Assembly (NCBI RefSeq): GCF_050948175.1
Contig: NW_027490168.1
Location: 372,001-436,000, forward strand
Source: Xylocopa sonorina
Taxonomy: Eukaryota > Arthropoda > Insecta > Hymenoptera > Apidae
Direction of reading: 5' to 3'
DNA length: 64,000 nt
Positions 15,801-29,150 of the stretch are shown piece after piece. The translations under genes were made by a program, and so were the position numbers. Under the pieces are notes generated by a model. That model ran no database searches and was not told where the DNA came from. It saw only the letters and a program-made list of their open reading frames with translations. How positions within the stretch are numbered: position 1 is the first letter of the stretch; each line of letters begins with the position of its first letter.

Positions 15801-17200
15801 TACGAGGTATACATGACACTTAGCAATGAATATTATATCTTATCATGAAACATAGAAATGAGATGCGATATGGCGATTTAAGAAGCATTAGAACTCTATT
15901 GCTACGATACGTAGACATCTGCAAACGCTACTTCCTAGCAAGGAAGTGTCGCATTTACATTCTTTTGAAAGTAATACGAGGTATACATGACAATTCGCAA
16001 TGAAAATTATATATTATCATGAAACATAGAAATGAGAAGCGATATCGCGTTTTGAGAAGCATTGGATCTCTAATCCCACGATACGTAGACATCTGCAAAC
16101 GCTATTTCCTAGCAAGGAAGTGTAGCATTTACATTCTTTTGAAAGGAATACGATTTATACATGACACTTCGAAATGAATATTATATCTTATCATGAAACA
16201 TAGAAATATGATGCGATATGACGATTTAAGAAGCATTAGAATTCTATTGCTCCGATACGTAGACATCTGCAAACGCTATTCCCAAGCATGGAAGTGTCGC
16301 ATTTTCATTCATTTGAAGTATAGACGAGGTATACATAACACTGCACAATGAATATTACATCTTATCATGAAACATAGAAATGAGATGTAATATGGCGATT
16401 TAAGAAGCATTAGAACACTATTGCTTCGATACGTAGACATCTGCAAACGCTATTTCCAAGCAAGAAAGTGTCACGTTTACATTCTTTTGAAGTGAATACG
16501 AGGTATACATAACACTTCACAATGAATATTGTATCTTACCATGAAACATAGAAATCAGATGTAATATGGCGAATTAAGAAGCATTAGAACACTATTGCTT
16601 CGATACGTAGACATCTGCAAACGCTACTTCCAAGCAAGGAAGTGTCGCATTTACATTCTTTTGAAAGGAATACGATGTATACATGACACTTCGCAATGAA
16701 TATTATATCTTATCATGAAACATAGAAATGAGGTGCGATATGACGATTTAAGAAGCATTAGTATTCTATTGCTTCGACACGTAGACATCTGCAAACGCTA
16801 TTTCCTAGCAAGGAAGTGTTGCATGTACATCCAATTGAAGTGTATGCGAGGTATACATGGCACTTCGCAATGAATATTATATCTTATCATGAAACATAGA
16901 AATGAGATGTGATATGGCGATTTATGAAGCATCAGATATCTATTGCTTCGATACGTAGGCATCTGCAAACGCTATTTCCTAGCAAGGAAGAGTTGCATGT
17001 ACATTCAATTGAAGTGTATGCGAGGTATACATAACACTCCACAATGAATATTATATATTATCATGAAACATAGTAATGAGTAGCGATTTCGCGTTTTGAG
17101 AAGCATTAGAACTCTAATGCTACGATACGTAGACATCTGCAAACGCTATTTCCTGGCAAGGAAGTGTCGCGTTTACATTTTTTTGGAGTGAATACGAGGT
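12814..17200 (+). repeat. Divergent monomeric stretch of the 174-bp satellite
   Basis: Monomers here are more divergent from each other and show no long higher-order period. A segment of roughly 180 bp near 14030-14210 recurs near 16990-17165 (offset about 2957, 17 monomers). Variant blocks such as CACTCCACAATG replace CACTTCGCAATG in many units. The stretch separates the 10-monomer block on the left from the 8-monomer block on the right. Confidence 0.85.
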
Positions 17201-20200
17201 ATACCTGCGTCTCCACAATGAATATTATATCTGATCATGAAACATAGAAATGAGATGCGATATCGCTATTTAAGATGCATTGGAACTCTATTGCTACGGT
17301 ACGTAGACATCTGCAAACGCTATTGCCTAGCAAGGAAGTGTCGCATTTACATTCCTTTGAAGTGAATACGAGGTATACATGACACTTCGCAATGAATATT
17401 ATATCTTATCATGAAACATAGAAATGAAATGCGATATCGCGTTTGAAGAAGCGTTAGAAATCAGTTGCTCGATACGGTGACATCTGCAAACGCAATTTCC
17501 TAGCAAGGAAGTGTCGCATTTACATTCTTTTGTAGGGAATACGAGGTATACATGTCACTTCGCAATGAATATTTTATCTTATCATGAAACATAGAAATGA
17601 GATGCGGTATCGCGTTTTAAGAAGCATTGGAACTCTATTGCTACGGTACGTAGACATCTGCAAACGCTATTTCCTAGCAAAGAAGTGTCGCATTTGCATT
17701 CTTCTGAAGTGAATATGAGGTATACATGACACTTCGCAATGAATATTATATCTTATCATGAAATATAGGAATGAGGTGCGATATCGCGTTTTATGAAGTA
17801 TTAGAGCTCTATTGCTACGATACGTAGACATCAGCAAACGCTATATCCTAGCTAGGAAGTGTCGTATTTACATTCTTTGGAAGTGAATACGAGGCATACC
17901 TAACATTCCACCATGAATATTATATCTTATTACGAAACATAGAAATGAAATACGACTTCTCGTTTTAAGAAGCATTAGAACTCTATTGCTTCGATACCTA
18001 GACATCTGGAATCGCTATTTCCCAGCAAGGAAGTGTGGCATTTACATTCTTTTCATGTGTAAACGAGGTACACATAACACTTCGCAATCAATATTACATC
18101 TTATCATGAAACAAAGAAATGAGATGCGACATCTCGTTTTACGAAGCACTAGAACACTATTGCTTCGATACGTAGACATCTGCAAACTCTATTTCCTAGC
18201 AAGGAACTGTCGCATTTACTTTCATTTGAAGTGTAGACTAGGAATACATAACACTTCGCAATGAATATTATATCTTATCATGAGACATAGAAATGTGATG
18301 CGATGTCGCGTATTAAGATGCATTAGAACCCTATTGCTATGATACATAGACATCTGCATACGCTATCTCCTAGCAAGGAAGTGTTGCATTTGCATTCTTT
18401 TGAAGTAAATACGAAGTAGACATAACACTCCACAATGAATATTACATCTTATCTTGAAACATAGAAATGAGATGCGATATCGCGTTTTGAGAAGCACTAG
18501 AACACTGTTGCTACGATACGTAGACATCTGGAAACGATATTCCCTAGCAAGGAAGTGTCGCATTTACATTCTTTTGAAGTGAATACGAGGTATACCTGCG
18601 TCTCCACAATGAATATTATATCTGATCATGAAACATAGAAATGAGATGCGATATCGCTATTTAAGAGGCATTGGAGCTCAATTGCTTCGATACGGAGACA
18701 TCTGCAAACGCTATTGCCTAGCAAGGAAGTGTCGCATTTACATTCCTTTCAAGTGAATACGAGGTATACATGACACTTCGCAATGAATATTATATCTTAT
18801 CATGAAACATAGAAATGAAATGCGATATCGCGTTTGAAGAAGCGTTAGAAATCAGTTGCTCGATACGGTGACATCTGCAAACGCAATTTCCTAGCAAGGA
18901 AGTGTCGCATTTACATTCTTTTGTAGGGAATACGAGGTATACATGTCACTTCGCAATGAATATTTTATCTTATCATGAAACATAGAAATGAGATGCGGTA
19001 TCGCGTTTTAAGAAGCATTGGAACTCTATTGCTACGGTACGTAGACATCTGCAAACGCTATTTCCTAGCAAAGAAGTGTCGCATTTGCATTCTTCTGAAG
19101 TGAATGTGAGGTATACATGACACTTCGCAATGAATATTATACCTTATCATGAAATATAGGAATGAGGTGCGATATCGCGTTTTATGAAGTATTAGAGCTC
19201 TATTTCTACGATACGTAGACATCAGCAAACGCTATATCCTAGCTAGGAAGTGTCGTATTTGCATTCTTTGGAAGTGAATACGAGGCATACCTAACATTCC
19301 ACAATGAATATTATATCTTATTACGAAACATAGAAATGAAATACGACTTCTCGTTTTAAGAAGCATTAGAACTCTATTGCTACGATACGTAGACATCTGC
19401 AAACGCTATTTCCTAGCATGGAAGTGTCGCATTTACATTCTTTTGAAGTAAATACGAGGTATACATGACACTCCACAATGAATATTATATCTTATCATGA
19501 AACATGGAAGTGAGATGCGATATCGCGTTTGAAGAAGCATTAGAACCCTATTCCTACGATACGTAGACATCTGCAAACAATATTTCCTAACAACGAAGTG
19601 TCGCATTTACATTCTTTTGAAGGTAATGAGAGGTGTACATAACACTCCAAAATGAATATCATATCTTATCACGAAACATATAAATGAAATGCGACATCTC
19701 GTTTTAAGAAGCATTAGAACTCTATTGCTACGATACGTAGACATCTGCAAATGTTATTTCCTAGCAAGGAAGTGTCGCATTTACATTCTTTAGAAGTGAG
19801 TACGAACTATACGTGACACTTCGCAATGAATATTATATCTTATCATGAAACATAGAAATGATCTATTGCTTCGATACGTAGACATCTGCAAACGCTATTT
19901 CCTAGCAAGGTAGAGCCGCATTTACATTCTTTTGTAGTAAATACGAGGTATACATGACACTTCGCAATGAATATTATATCTTATCATGAAACATAGAAAT
20001 GAGATACGATATCGCTATTTAAGAGGCATTGGAGCTCAATTGCTTCGATACGGAGACATCTGCAAACGCTATTGCCTAGCAAGGAAGTGTCGCATTTACA
20101 TTCCTTTCAAGTGAATACGAGGTATACATGACACTTCGCAATGAATATTATATCTTATCATGAAACATAGAAATGAAATGCGATATCGCGTTTGAAGAAG

Positions 20201-22706
20201 CGTTAGAAATCAGTTGCTCGATACGGTGACATCTGCAAACGCAATTTCCTAGCAAGGAAGTGTCGCATTTACATTCTTTTGTAGGGAATACGAGGTATAC
20301 ATGTCACTTCGCAATGAATATTTTATCTTATCATGAAACATAGAAATGAGATGCGGTATCGCGTTTTAAGAAGCATTGGAACTCTATTGCTACGGTACGT
20401 AGACATCTGCAAACGCTATTTCCTAGCAAAGAAGTGTCGCATTTGCATTCTTCTGAAGTGAATGTGAGGTATACATGACACTTCGCAATGAATATTATAT
20501 CTTATCATGAAATATAGGAATGAGGTGCGATATCGCGTTTTATGAAGTATTAGAGCTCTATTGCTACGATACGTAGACATCAGCAAACGCTATATCCTAG
20601 CTAGGAAGTGTCGTATTTGCATTCTTTGGAAGTGAATACGAGGCATACCTAACATTCCACAATGAATATTATATCTTATTACGAAACATAGAAATGAAAT
20701 ACGACTTCTCGTTTTAAGAAGCATTAGAACTCTATTGCTACGATACGTAGACATCTGCAAACGCTATTTCCTAGCATGGAAGTGTCGCATTTACATTCTT
20801 TTGAAGTAAATACGAGGTATACATGACACTCCACAATGAATATTATATCTTATCATGAAACATGGAAGTGAGATGCGATATCGCGTTTGAAGAAGCATTA
20901 GAACCCTATTCCTACGATACGTAGACATCTGCAAACAATATTTCCTAACAACGAAGTGTCGCATTTACATTCTTTTGAAGGTAATGAGAGGTGTACATAA
21001 CACTCCAAAATGAATATCATATCTTATCACGAAACATATAAATGAAATGCGACATCTCGTTTTAAGAAGCATTAGAACTCTATTGCTACGATACGTAGAC
21101 ATCTGCAAATGTTATTTCCTAGCAAGGAAGTGTCGCATTTACATTCTTTAGAAGTGAGTACGAACTATACGTGACACTTCGCAATGAATATTATATCTTA
21201 TCATGAAACATAGAAATGATCTATTGCTTCGATACGTAGACATCTGCAAACGCTATTTCCTAGCAAGGTAGAGCCGCATTTACATTCTTTTGTAGTAAAT
21301 ACGAGGTATACATGACACTTCGCAATGAATATTATATCTTATCATGAAACATAGAAATGAGATACGATATCGCTATTTAAGAGGCATTGGAGCTCAATTG
21401 CTTCGATACGGAGACATCTGCAAACGCTATTGCCTAGCAAGGAAGTGTCGCATTTACATTCCTTTCAAGTGAATACGAGGTATACATGACACTTCGCAAT
21501 GAATATTATATCTTATCATGAAACATAGAAATGAAATGCGATATCGCGTTTGAAGAAGCGTTAGAAATCAGTTGCTCGATACGGTGACATCTGCAAACGC
21601 AATTTCCTAGCAAGGAAGTGTCGCATTTACATTCTTTTGTAGGGAATACGAGGTATACATGTCACTTCGCAATGAATATTTTATCTTATCATGAAACATA
21701 GAAATGAGATGCGGTATCGCGTTTTAAGAAGCATTGGAACTCTATTGCTACGGTACGTAGACATCTGCAAACGCTATTTCCTAGCAAAGAAGTGTCGCAT
21801 TTGCATTCTTCTGAAGTGAATGTGAGGTATACATGACACTTCGCAATGAATATTATATCTTATCATGAAATATAGGAATGAGGTGCGATATCGCGTTTTA
21901 TGAAGTATTAGAGCTCTATTGCTACGATACGTAGACATCAGCAAACGCTATATCCTAGCTAGGAAGTGTCGTATTTGCATTCTTTGGAAGTGAATACGAG
22001 GCATACCTAACATTCCACAATGAATATTATATCTTATTACGAAACATAGAAATGAAATACGACTTCTCGTTTTAAGAAGCATTAGAACTCTATTGCTACG
22101 ATACGTAGACATCTGCAAACGCTATTTCCTAGCATGGAAGTGTCGCATTTACATTCTTTTGAAGTAAATACGAGGTATACATGACACTCCACAATGAATA
22201 TTATATCTTATCATGAAACATGGAAGTGAGATGCGATATCGCGTTTGAAGAAGCATTAGAACCCTATTCCTACGATACGTAGACATCTGCAAACAATATT
22301 TCCTAACAACGAAGTGTCGCATTTACATTCTTTTGAAGGTAATGAGTGGTGTACATAACACTCCAAAATGAATATCATATCTTATCACGAAACATATAAA
22401 TGAAATGCGACATCTCGTTTTAAGAAGCATTAGAACTCTATTGCTACGATACGTAGACATCTGCAAATGTTATTTCCTAGCAAGGAAGTGTCGCATTTAC
22501 ATTCTTTAGAAGTGAGTACGAACTATACGTGACACTTCGCAATGAATATTATATCTTATCATGAAACATAGAAATGATCTATTGCTTCGATACGTAGACA
22601 TCTGCAAACGCTATTTCCTAGCAAGGTAGAGCCGCATTTACATTCTTTTGTAGTAAATACGAGGTATACATGACACTTCGCAATGAATATTATATCTTAT
22701 CATGAA
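17201..22706 (+). repeat. 8-monomer higher-order repeat, 1,358-bp period, with a marker deletion
   Basis: A diverged copy starts at 17201, and the block recurs 1391 bp later at 18592 (8 x 174 is 1392). The next copies recur with an exact 1358-bp offset: the TTAAGAGGCATTGG block lies at 18661, 20019 and 21377. The shortening is explained by one monomer with a 34-bp deletion, whose junction GAAATGATCTATTGC falls at about 19860, 21218 and 22576. The three younger copies are nearly identical; one visible difference lies near 22346. The last copy breaks off at about 22706. Confidence 0.95.
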
Positions 22707-23537
22707 ACATAGAAATGAAATGCGACATCTCGTTTTAAGAAGCATTAGAACTCTATTGCTACGATACGTAGACATCTGCAAACGATATTTCCTAGCAAGG
22801 AAGTGTCGCATTTACATTCTTTAGAAGTGAGTACGAACTATACGTGACACTTCGCAATGAATATTATATCTTATCATGAAACACAGAAATGAGATGCGAT
22901 ATCTCGATGTAAGAAGCATTAGAACTCTATTGTTTCGATACGTAGACATCTGGAAACGCGATTTCTTAGCAAGGATGTGTCGCATTTACATTCATTAGAA
23001 GTGTAGACGAGGAGTACATAACACTTCGCAACGAATGATATATCTTATCATGAGGCATAGAAATGAGATGCGATATCTCGATATAAGAAGCATTAGAACT
23101 CTATTGTTTCGATACGCAGACATCTGGAAACGCGATTTCCTAGCAAGGATGTGTCGTATTTACATTCGTTAGACGTGTAGACGAGGAGTACATAACACTT
23201 CGCAACGAATCATATATCTTATCATGAGGCATAGAAATGAGACGCGATATCGCCTTATAGGAAGCACTAGATATCTATTGGTACGATACGTGGACATCTG
23301 CAATTGTTATATCCTAGGAAGGAAATGTCGCATTTACATTCTTTTGAAGTGAATACGAGGTATACATAGCATTACACAATGAATATTATATGTTATTACG
23401 AAACATTGAAATGAGATGCGATATCGCGATGTAAGAAGCATTAGAACTCTATTGCTTCGAAACGTAGATATCTGGAAACGCTATTTCCCAGAAAGGAAGT
23501 GTCGCATTTACATTCTTTTGAGGTGAATACGAGGTAT
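22707..23537 (+). repeat. Right edge of the forward satellite array
   Basis: Five or so monomers outside the 8-monomer block, with a local near-duplicate pair (about 22,880-23,030 and 23,050-23,215) differing at few bases. The array stops abruptly inside a monomer at GAGGTAT (23537), where GC-rich non-satellite sequence begins. Confidence 0.85.
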
Positions 23538-24740
23538 CACGTCCGGTCAAACTATTTTCCGTTGCTCCGGAGGCTTTACGACACGAGCCTATTTTTCGGT
23601 AATTCGGTCCGCGGGAACGCGTTAAGACCGGGTCCGGCAATTTCGGCTGACGCGACACTAGCGAAAACACTCGGGATAATAAGGGAATGACCCTACCTTT
23701 CGATGACTGCTCTCTCGATTTGTACGTAGAAACGGCGTGGAGGATCTTTCGCTGGGATCGTAGCGGATTTCGTTCTGTTGGGTGCTACGGAAATCTCGAT
23801 CAGTCGTCAGCGAGGAGGAGGACGGCGGTCGGAATTCAGCGATGATGCTGAATGTGGCAGAATCGGCGTGATGCGTCGTGGTGTCTGGATCGTAAGCGTC
23901 GAAGGTCGCTTCGGAAAGCGGCCTCTGGGCTGGTGCGAAGGCAGGTCGCTGGTATACGAGGGTTCTCGGAACGCCCTCCAAATATTCACGCACAAGTGAT
24001 CGTATGAAATTCTTCCTACTCGCACGTCGCGTTCTTCGCAAACCGGAAGCACGATTCATTCACCAGGTTTTTCTGTACTTTCGACTAAGATCTGAAGGAT
24101 AAGCGGCGGTCTCAACGTCACAAAGCCGATTTCTATACTCCTTCAATTTGATGAAGATCAACCCCAGTTGTATGGAAGAACCCGTCGAAGAATTCGTAGT
24201 TAAATGTAATGTTAAAAGTAGAACTAGTATTATAAACACTTGATAAAATTAATGGATGTGGAAATAGTAGACTTGGTAAAAGAACTTGTACTTGGATATA
24301 GTAAAAGTAAAAATAAAATATATTCTAGGTTTAAAGTATACAAGAACTGGAATTATTCTAAGACTAAGACTAAGTTAAAATGGAAATAGAAATACGATGC
24401 CTGAACCCCACATTGAGGTGGCTAACGATCTAGAACTAGAAGTTTCGACTCCTTGGTAGGAGATCTCGAGTCAGAGTGTGTGCTCTGGAGACGCGTCTCT
24501 GACCTCCACGGTTCGCGGGGCGCTACGGTCGCGGACCCTCGTGGTAGGGAGATCGCGGTCCCGCGAGTGGGGGACTCGCGTTTCGAGGCGGAGAGCGCGC
24601 GGTCCAGCGAGTGGGGACCCGCGGCTCGTGGTGGGGCTAGCGGGGCATGCCGCTGGGCGGACGCATCTTACTTAGTATAACTTAGATATAGGAATTCTTA
24701 TATATGCGTCATGATATGGTATGTATGTCCTAGCTTAGAG
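23538..24740. other. GC-rich spacer at the first satellite orientation switch
   Basis: Unique-looking sequence between forward and reverse satellite. Bases 23,540-24,060 are GC-rich and open on the minus strand for 133 codons (23,658-24,059). That frame has no domain I recognise and is rich in Arg, Ser and Pro, so I do not call it a gene. Bases 24,180-24,400 are AT-rich with runs of short direct repeats (AAGACTAAGACTAAG). Bases 24,450-24,665 are very GC-rich with repeated GCGGTCCCGCGAGTGGG-like words. The sequence could be remains of an LTR element, but I find no paired LTRs or polyprotein. Confidence 0.5.
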
Positions 24741-25118
24741 GTAATATATAGGTTCTAGCAGATCCTGTTCCCCGAATTGGAAAAGACGCCATTCAGGTGA
24801 TGGGCTGCGGCTACGTCTTCCTGCAGGTCAGAATCCTCGGTGCGAGGGAGATAGGGCTGCCCGTCCTTGGTGCGGGCGAGACAGGTATACTCGGTGGTGC
24901 GAGTGAGACACTGGTGCCCGGTACGAGCGAGACAGGTATACTCGGCGGTGCGAGTGAGGCAGCGGAATTCGGTGTGAGTGAGCGCGTGCAGGTATGCGCG
25001 CGCGAACACTTCCAGTTGCTGGTTCTGCAGGCGAGTTTGGCTGGTTGCATGCGTCCAGGGGTTGATGCTGGGGAGTGCGAAGAGGTTAATGGGTGGCAGG
25101 CGGTACACCTGACGTCAC
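24741..25118 (+). repeat. GC-rich element with 27-bp minisatellite, copy 1
   Basis: Contains about five degenerate units of about 27 bp with the theme GGTGCGAGTGAGACAGG, alternating with TATACTCGG. Because 27 is nine codons, both strands are open; the minus strand shows a nine-residue rhythm of the LTRT-EYTCLA type. The whole segment, including the stretch that leads into satellite, recurs in reverse complement at 35,800-36,172. The junction with satellite carries the palindrome TGACGTCA at 25,110-25,117. I read it as a dispersed repeat, not a gene. Confidence 0.75.
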
Positions 25119-28100
25119 AAAATGCGACACTTCCTTTCTAGGAAATTACGTTCCCAGATATCTCTGTATCGAAGCTATAGATTTCTAATTCTCCTTAAAA
25201 CGCGATATCGCACCACATCTCTGTATCTCATGATAAGATATAATATTCATTGCGAGGTGTTATGTATTCCTCGTCTACACTTCAAATGAATGTAAATGCG
25301 ACACTTCCTTTCTAGGAAATAGCGTCTCCAGATATCTACGTATCGAAGCAATAGGGTTCTGACGCTTCTTAAAACGCGATATCCCTTCTCATTTCAATGT
25401 TTCATGATAAGATATAATATTCATTGCGAAGTGCCACGTATTCCTCGTCTACACTTCAAATGAATGTAAATGCGACACTTCCTTGCTAGGAAGTAGCGTT
25501 AGCAGATGTCTATGTATCGAAGCAATAGTGTTCTAATGCTTTTAAAAACGAGATATCGCATCTCATTTCTATGTTTCATGATAAGATATAACATTCATTG
25601 CGAAGTGTTATGTATTCCTCGTTTACATTTCAAATGAATATAAATGCGACACTTCCTTGCTAGGAAGTAGCGTTTGCAGATATCTGCGTATCGAAGCAAT
25701 AGAGTTCTAATGCTTCTTAAAACGAGATATCGCACCTCACTCTTATGCTTCATGATAAGGTGTAATATTCTTTGCGATGTGTCATGTACACCTCGTATTC
25801 ACTTCAAAAGAATGTAAATGCGACACTTCCTTGCTAGGAAATAGCGTTTACAGATGCCTACGTAACGTAGCAATAGGGTTCTAACGCTTCTTAAAACGCG
25901 ATATCGCATATCATTCCTATTTTTCATGATAAGGTATAATATTCATTGCGATGTGTCATGTATACCTCGTATTCACTTCAAAAGAATGTAAGTCCGACAC
26001 TTCCTTGCTAGGAAATAGCGTTTGCAGATGTTTACGTATGATAGCAAGAGAGTTCTAACGCTTCTTAAATCGCAACATCGCATTTTATTTCTATGTTTCG
26101 TGATAAGATATAGTATACATTGCGAAGTGTCATGTATACCTCGTATTCACCCTCAAAAGAATGTAAATGCGACACTTCCTTGCTAGGAAATAGCGTTTGC
26201 AGATGCCTACGTATCGAAGCAATGGAGTTCTAATGCTTCCTATAACGCGATTTCGCATGTCATTTCTATGTTTCATGATAAGATATAATATTCATTGCGA
26301 AGTGTCATGTATACCTCGCATTTACATCAAAAGAATGTAAATGCGACGTTTCCATCCTAGGAAATAGCGTTTGCAGATGTCTACGTATGGTAGCAATAGA
26401 GTCCCAATGCTTCTTAAAACGAGACGTCGCATTTCATTTCTATGCTTCGTTATAGGATATAATTTTCATCGCGAAGTGTCATGTATACCTCGTATTCACT
26501 TCAAAAGAATGTAAGTGCGACACTTCCATGCTAGGAAATAGTGTTTGCTGATGTCTCCTCATCGATGCCATAGTGTTCTAATGCTTCTTAAAACGCGATA
26601 TCGCATCTCTGTTCTATGTTTCATGATAAGATATAATATTCATTGCGAAGTGTCATGTATACCTCGCATTCACTACAAAAGAATGAAAATGCGACACTTC
26701 CATGCTAGGAAATAGCGTCTGCAGATGTCTACGCGTCGAGGCAATAGAGTTCTAATGCTTCTTAGATCGCGATATCGCATCTCTCTTCTATGTTTCATGA
26801 TAAGATATAATATTCATTGCGAAGTGTCATGTATACCTCGTATTCTCTCCAAACGAATGTAAATGCGACACTTCCTTGCAAGGAAATGGCGTATTCAGAT
26901 GTGTAGGTATCGTAGCAATAGAGTTCTAATGCTACTTAAATCGCGATATCGCATCTCATTTATATGTTTCGTGATAAGATATAATATTCATTGCGAAGTG
27001 TCATGTATACCTCGCATTCACTTCAAAAGAATGGAAATGCGACGTTTCCATCCTAGGAAATCGCGTTTGCAGATGTCTACTTACCGTAGCAATAGAGTCC
27101 TAATGCTTCTTAAAACGAGACGTCGCATTTCATTTCTATGCTTCGTTATAGGATATAATATTCATCGCGAAGTGTCATGTATACCTCGTATTCACTTCAA
27201 AATAATGTAAGTGCGACACTTCCATGCTAGGAAATAGTGTTTGCTGATGTCTCCGCATCGATGCCATAGTGTTCTAATGCTTCTTAAAACGCGATATCGC
27301 ATCTCTGTTCTATGTTTCATGATAAGATATAATATTCATTGCGAAGTGTCATGTAAACCTCGCATTCACTACAAAAGAATGAAAATGCGACACTTCCATG
27401 CTAGGAAATAGCGTCTGCAGATGTCTACGCGTCGAGGCAATAGAGTTCTAATGCTTCTTAGATCGCGATATCGCATCTCATTTCTATGTATCGTGATATG
27501 GTATGGTATTCATTGCGAATTGTCATGTATACCTCGTGGTCACTTCCAAAGAATTTATATGCGACACTTCGTGGCTAGGCAATGGCGTTTGCAGGTGTCT
27601 ACGTATCGTAGCAATAGAGTTCTAATACTTCTCAAAACGCGATATCGCATCTCATTTCTACCTTTCATGATAAGATATAATATTCATTGCGTAGTGTCAT
27701 CTATACCTCGTATTCACATCAAATGAATGTAAATGCGACTCTTCCTTGCTGGAAAATAACGATTGCAGATGTCTACGTATCGAGGAAATAGATTCCTAAT
27801 GCTCCTTAAAACGCGATGTCGCATCTTATTTCTATGTTTCAGGATAAGATATAATATTCAAAGCGAAGTGTCACTTATACCTCGCATACGCTTCAAATGA
27901 ATGTAAATGCGACACTACCTTGCTAGGAAATAGCGTTAGCAAATGTCCACGTACCGAAGCAATAGTGTTCTAATGCTTCCTAAAACGCGCTATCGCATCT
28001 CGTTCCTTTGTTTCATGATAATTTACGATATTCATTGCGAAGTGTCATGTATACCTCGTACTCACTTCAGAAGAATGTAAATGCCACACTTCCTTGCTAG

Positions 28101-29150
28101 GAAATAGAGTTTGCAGATGTCTACGTATCGTAGCAATAGAGATCTAATGCATCTTAAAACGAGATGTCGCATTTCGTTTCTCTGTTTCATGATAAGATAT
28201 AATATTCATTGCGAAGTGTTATGTATACCTCGTACTCACTTCAATAGAATGTAAATGTCACACATCCTTGCTAAGAAATCGCGTTTCCAGATGTCTACGT
28301 ATCGTAGCAATAGAGTTCTAAGGATTCTTAAAACGCGATATCGCATCTCTCTTCTATGTTTCATGATAAGATATAATATTCATTGCGAAGTGTCACGTAT
28401 ACCTCGTATTCTCTCCAAACGAATGTAAATGCGACACTTCCTTGCAAGGAAATGGCGTATTCAGATGTGTAGGTATCGTAGCAATAGTGTTCTAATGCTA
28501 CTTAAATCGCGATATCGCATCTCATTTATATGTTCGTGATAAGATATAATATTCATTGCGAAGTGTCATGTATACCTCGCATTCACTTCAAAAGAATGTA
28601 AATGCGACACTTCCTTGCTAGGAAACAGCGTTTCCAGATGTCTACGTATCGTAGCAATAGAGTTCTAATACTTCTTAAAACGCGATATCGCATCTCTTTT
28701 CTATGTTTCATGATAAGATATAATATTTATTGCGAAGAGTCATGTGTACCTCGTATTCACTTCAAAAGAATGTAAATACGCCACTTCCTTGCTAGGAAAT
28801 AGCGCTTGCAGATTTCTACGTAAAGTAGCAATAGTGTTCTGATGCTTCTTAAAACGCGATATCGCATCTCATTCCTAGGTTTCATGATAAAATATGATAT
28901 TCATTGCGATGTGTCGTGTATACCTCGGATTCACTTCAATTGAATGTAAATGCTACGCTTCCTTTCTAGAAAATAGCGTTTGCAGATGTCTATATATCGA
29001 AGCAATAGAGCTGTAAAGCTTCTTAAAACGCGATATCGCATCTCATTTGTATGTTTCATGATGAGATATAATATTCATTGCGAAGTATTATGTATTCTTC
29101 GTCTATACTCCGAATGAAAGTAAATGCCACACTTCCTTGCTGGGAAATAT
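25119..29150 (-). repeat. 174-bp satellite array, reverse orientation
   Basis: The same satellite is read in reverse complement: ATTCATTGCG, GATATAAGATAAG-type blocks and GGAAGTGTCGCATTTACATT all appear inverted. About 23 monomers. The longest stop-free frame (115 codons, from 26,863) spans two monomers and is satellite, not a gene. Divergence between neighbours is greater than in the left array, apart from the internal four-monomer repeat. Confidence 0.95.
26341..27480 (-). repeat. 4-monomer higher-order repeat within the reverse array
   Basis: The block beginning ATGCGACGTTTCCATCCTAG at 26,341 recurs at 27,037, an offset of 696 (4 x 174), and stays alike to about 27,480. A further match links 26,841 with 28,408 (offset 1567, nine monomers). 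Local unequal exchange therefore occurred after this block became inverted relative to the left array. Confidence 0.85.

Larger units (their letters stand above)
1..23537 (+). repeat. 174-bp satellite array, forward orientation
   Basis: Continuous head-to-tail tandem array, about 135 monomers. The recurring block CGCAATGAATATTATATC starts at 167 and again at 341, giving a 174-bp period that holds through most of the array. Each monomer carries the perfect palindrome GCGATATCGC, a block reading GATACGTAGACATCTG, and an inverted pair GAAGTGTC / GACACTTC separated by about 38 bp. Monomers differ by substitutions and rare small indels. No transposon interrupts the array. Short open frames inside it are a by-product of the repeat, since 174 is 58 codons. 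I do not recognise this satellite as a named family. Confidence 0.97.

Noticed and set aside
1..23537. CRISPR-like regular repeats
   Set aside because: The whole 174-bp unit repeats; there are no short repeats with unique spacers, and the setting is eukaryotic.
1..23537. CENP-B box in the monomer
   Set aside because: I found no match to the known vertebrate core pattern TTCGTTGGAARCGGGA, and it would not be expected in an insect satellite.
24453..25141. Several overlapping frames on both strands
   Set aside because: Explained by GC-rich 27-bp repeats, which leave all frames open; no recognised domain.
26863..27210. 115-residue frame
   Set aside because: It spans two satellite monomers and reflects the 58-codon unit length.
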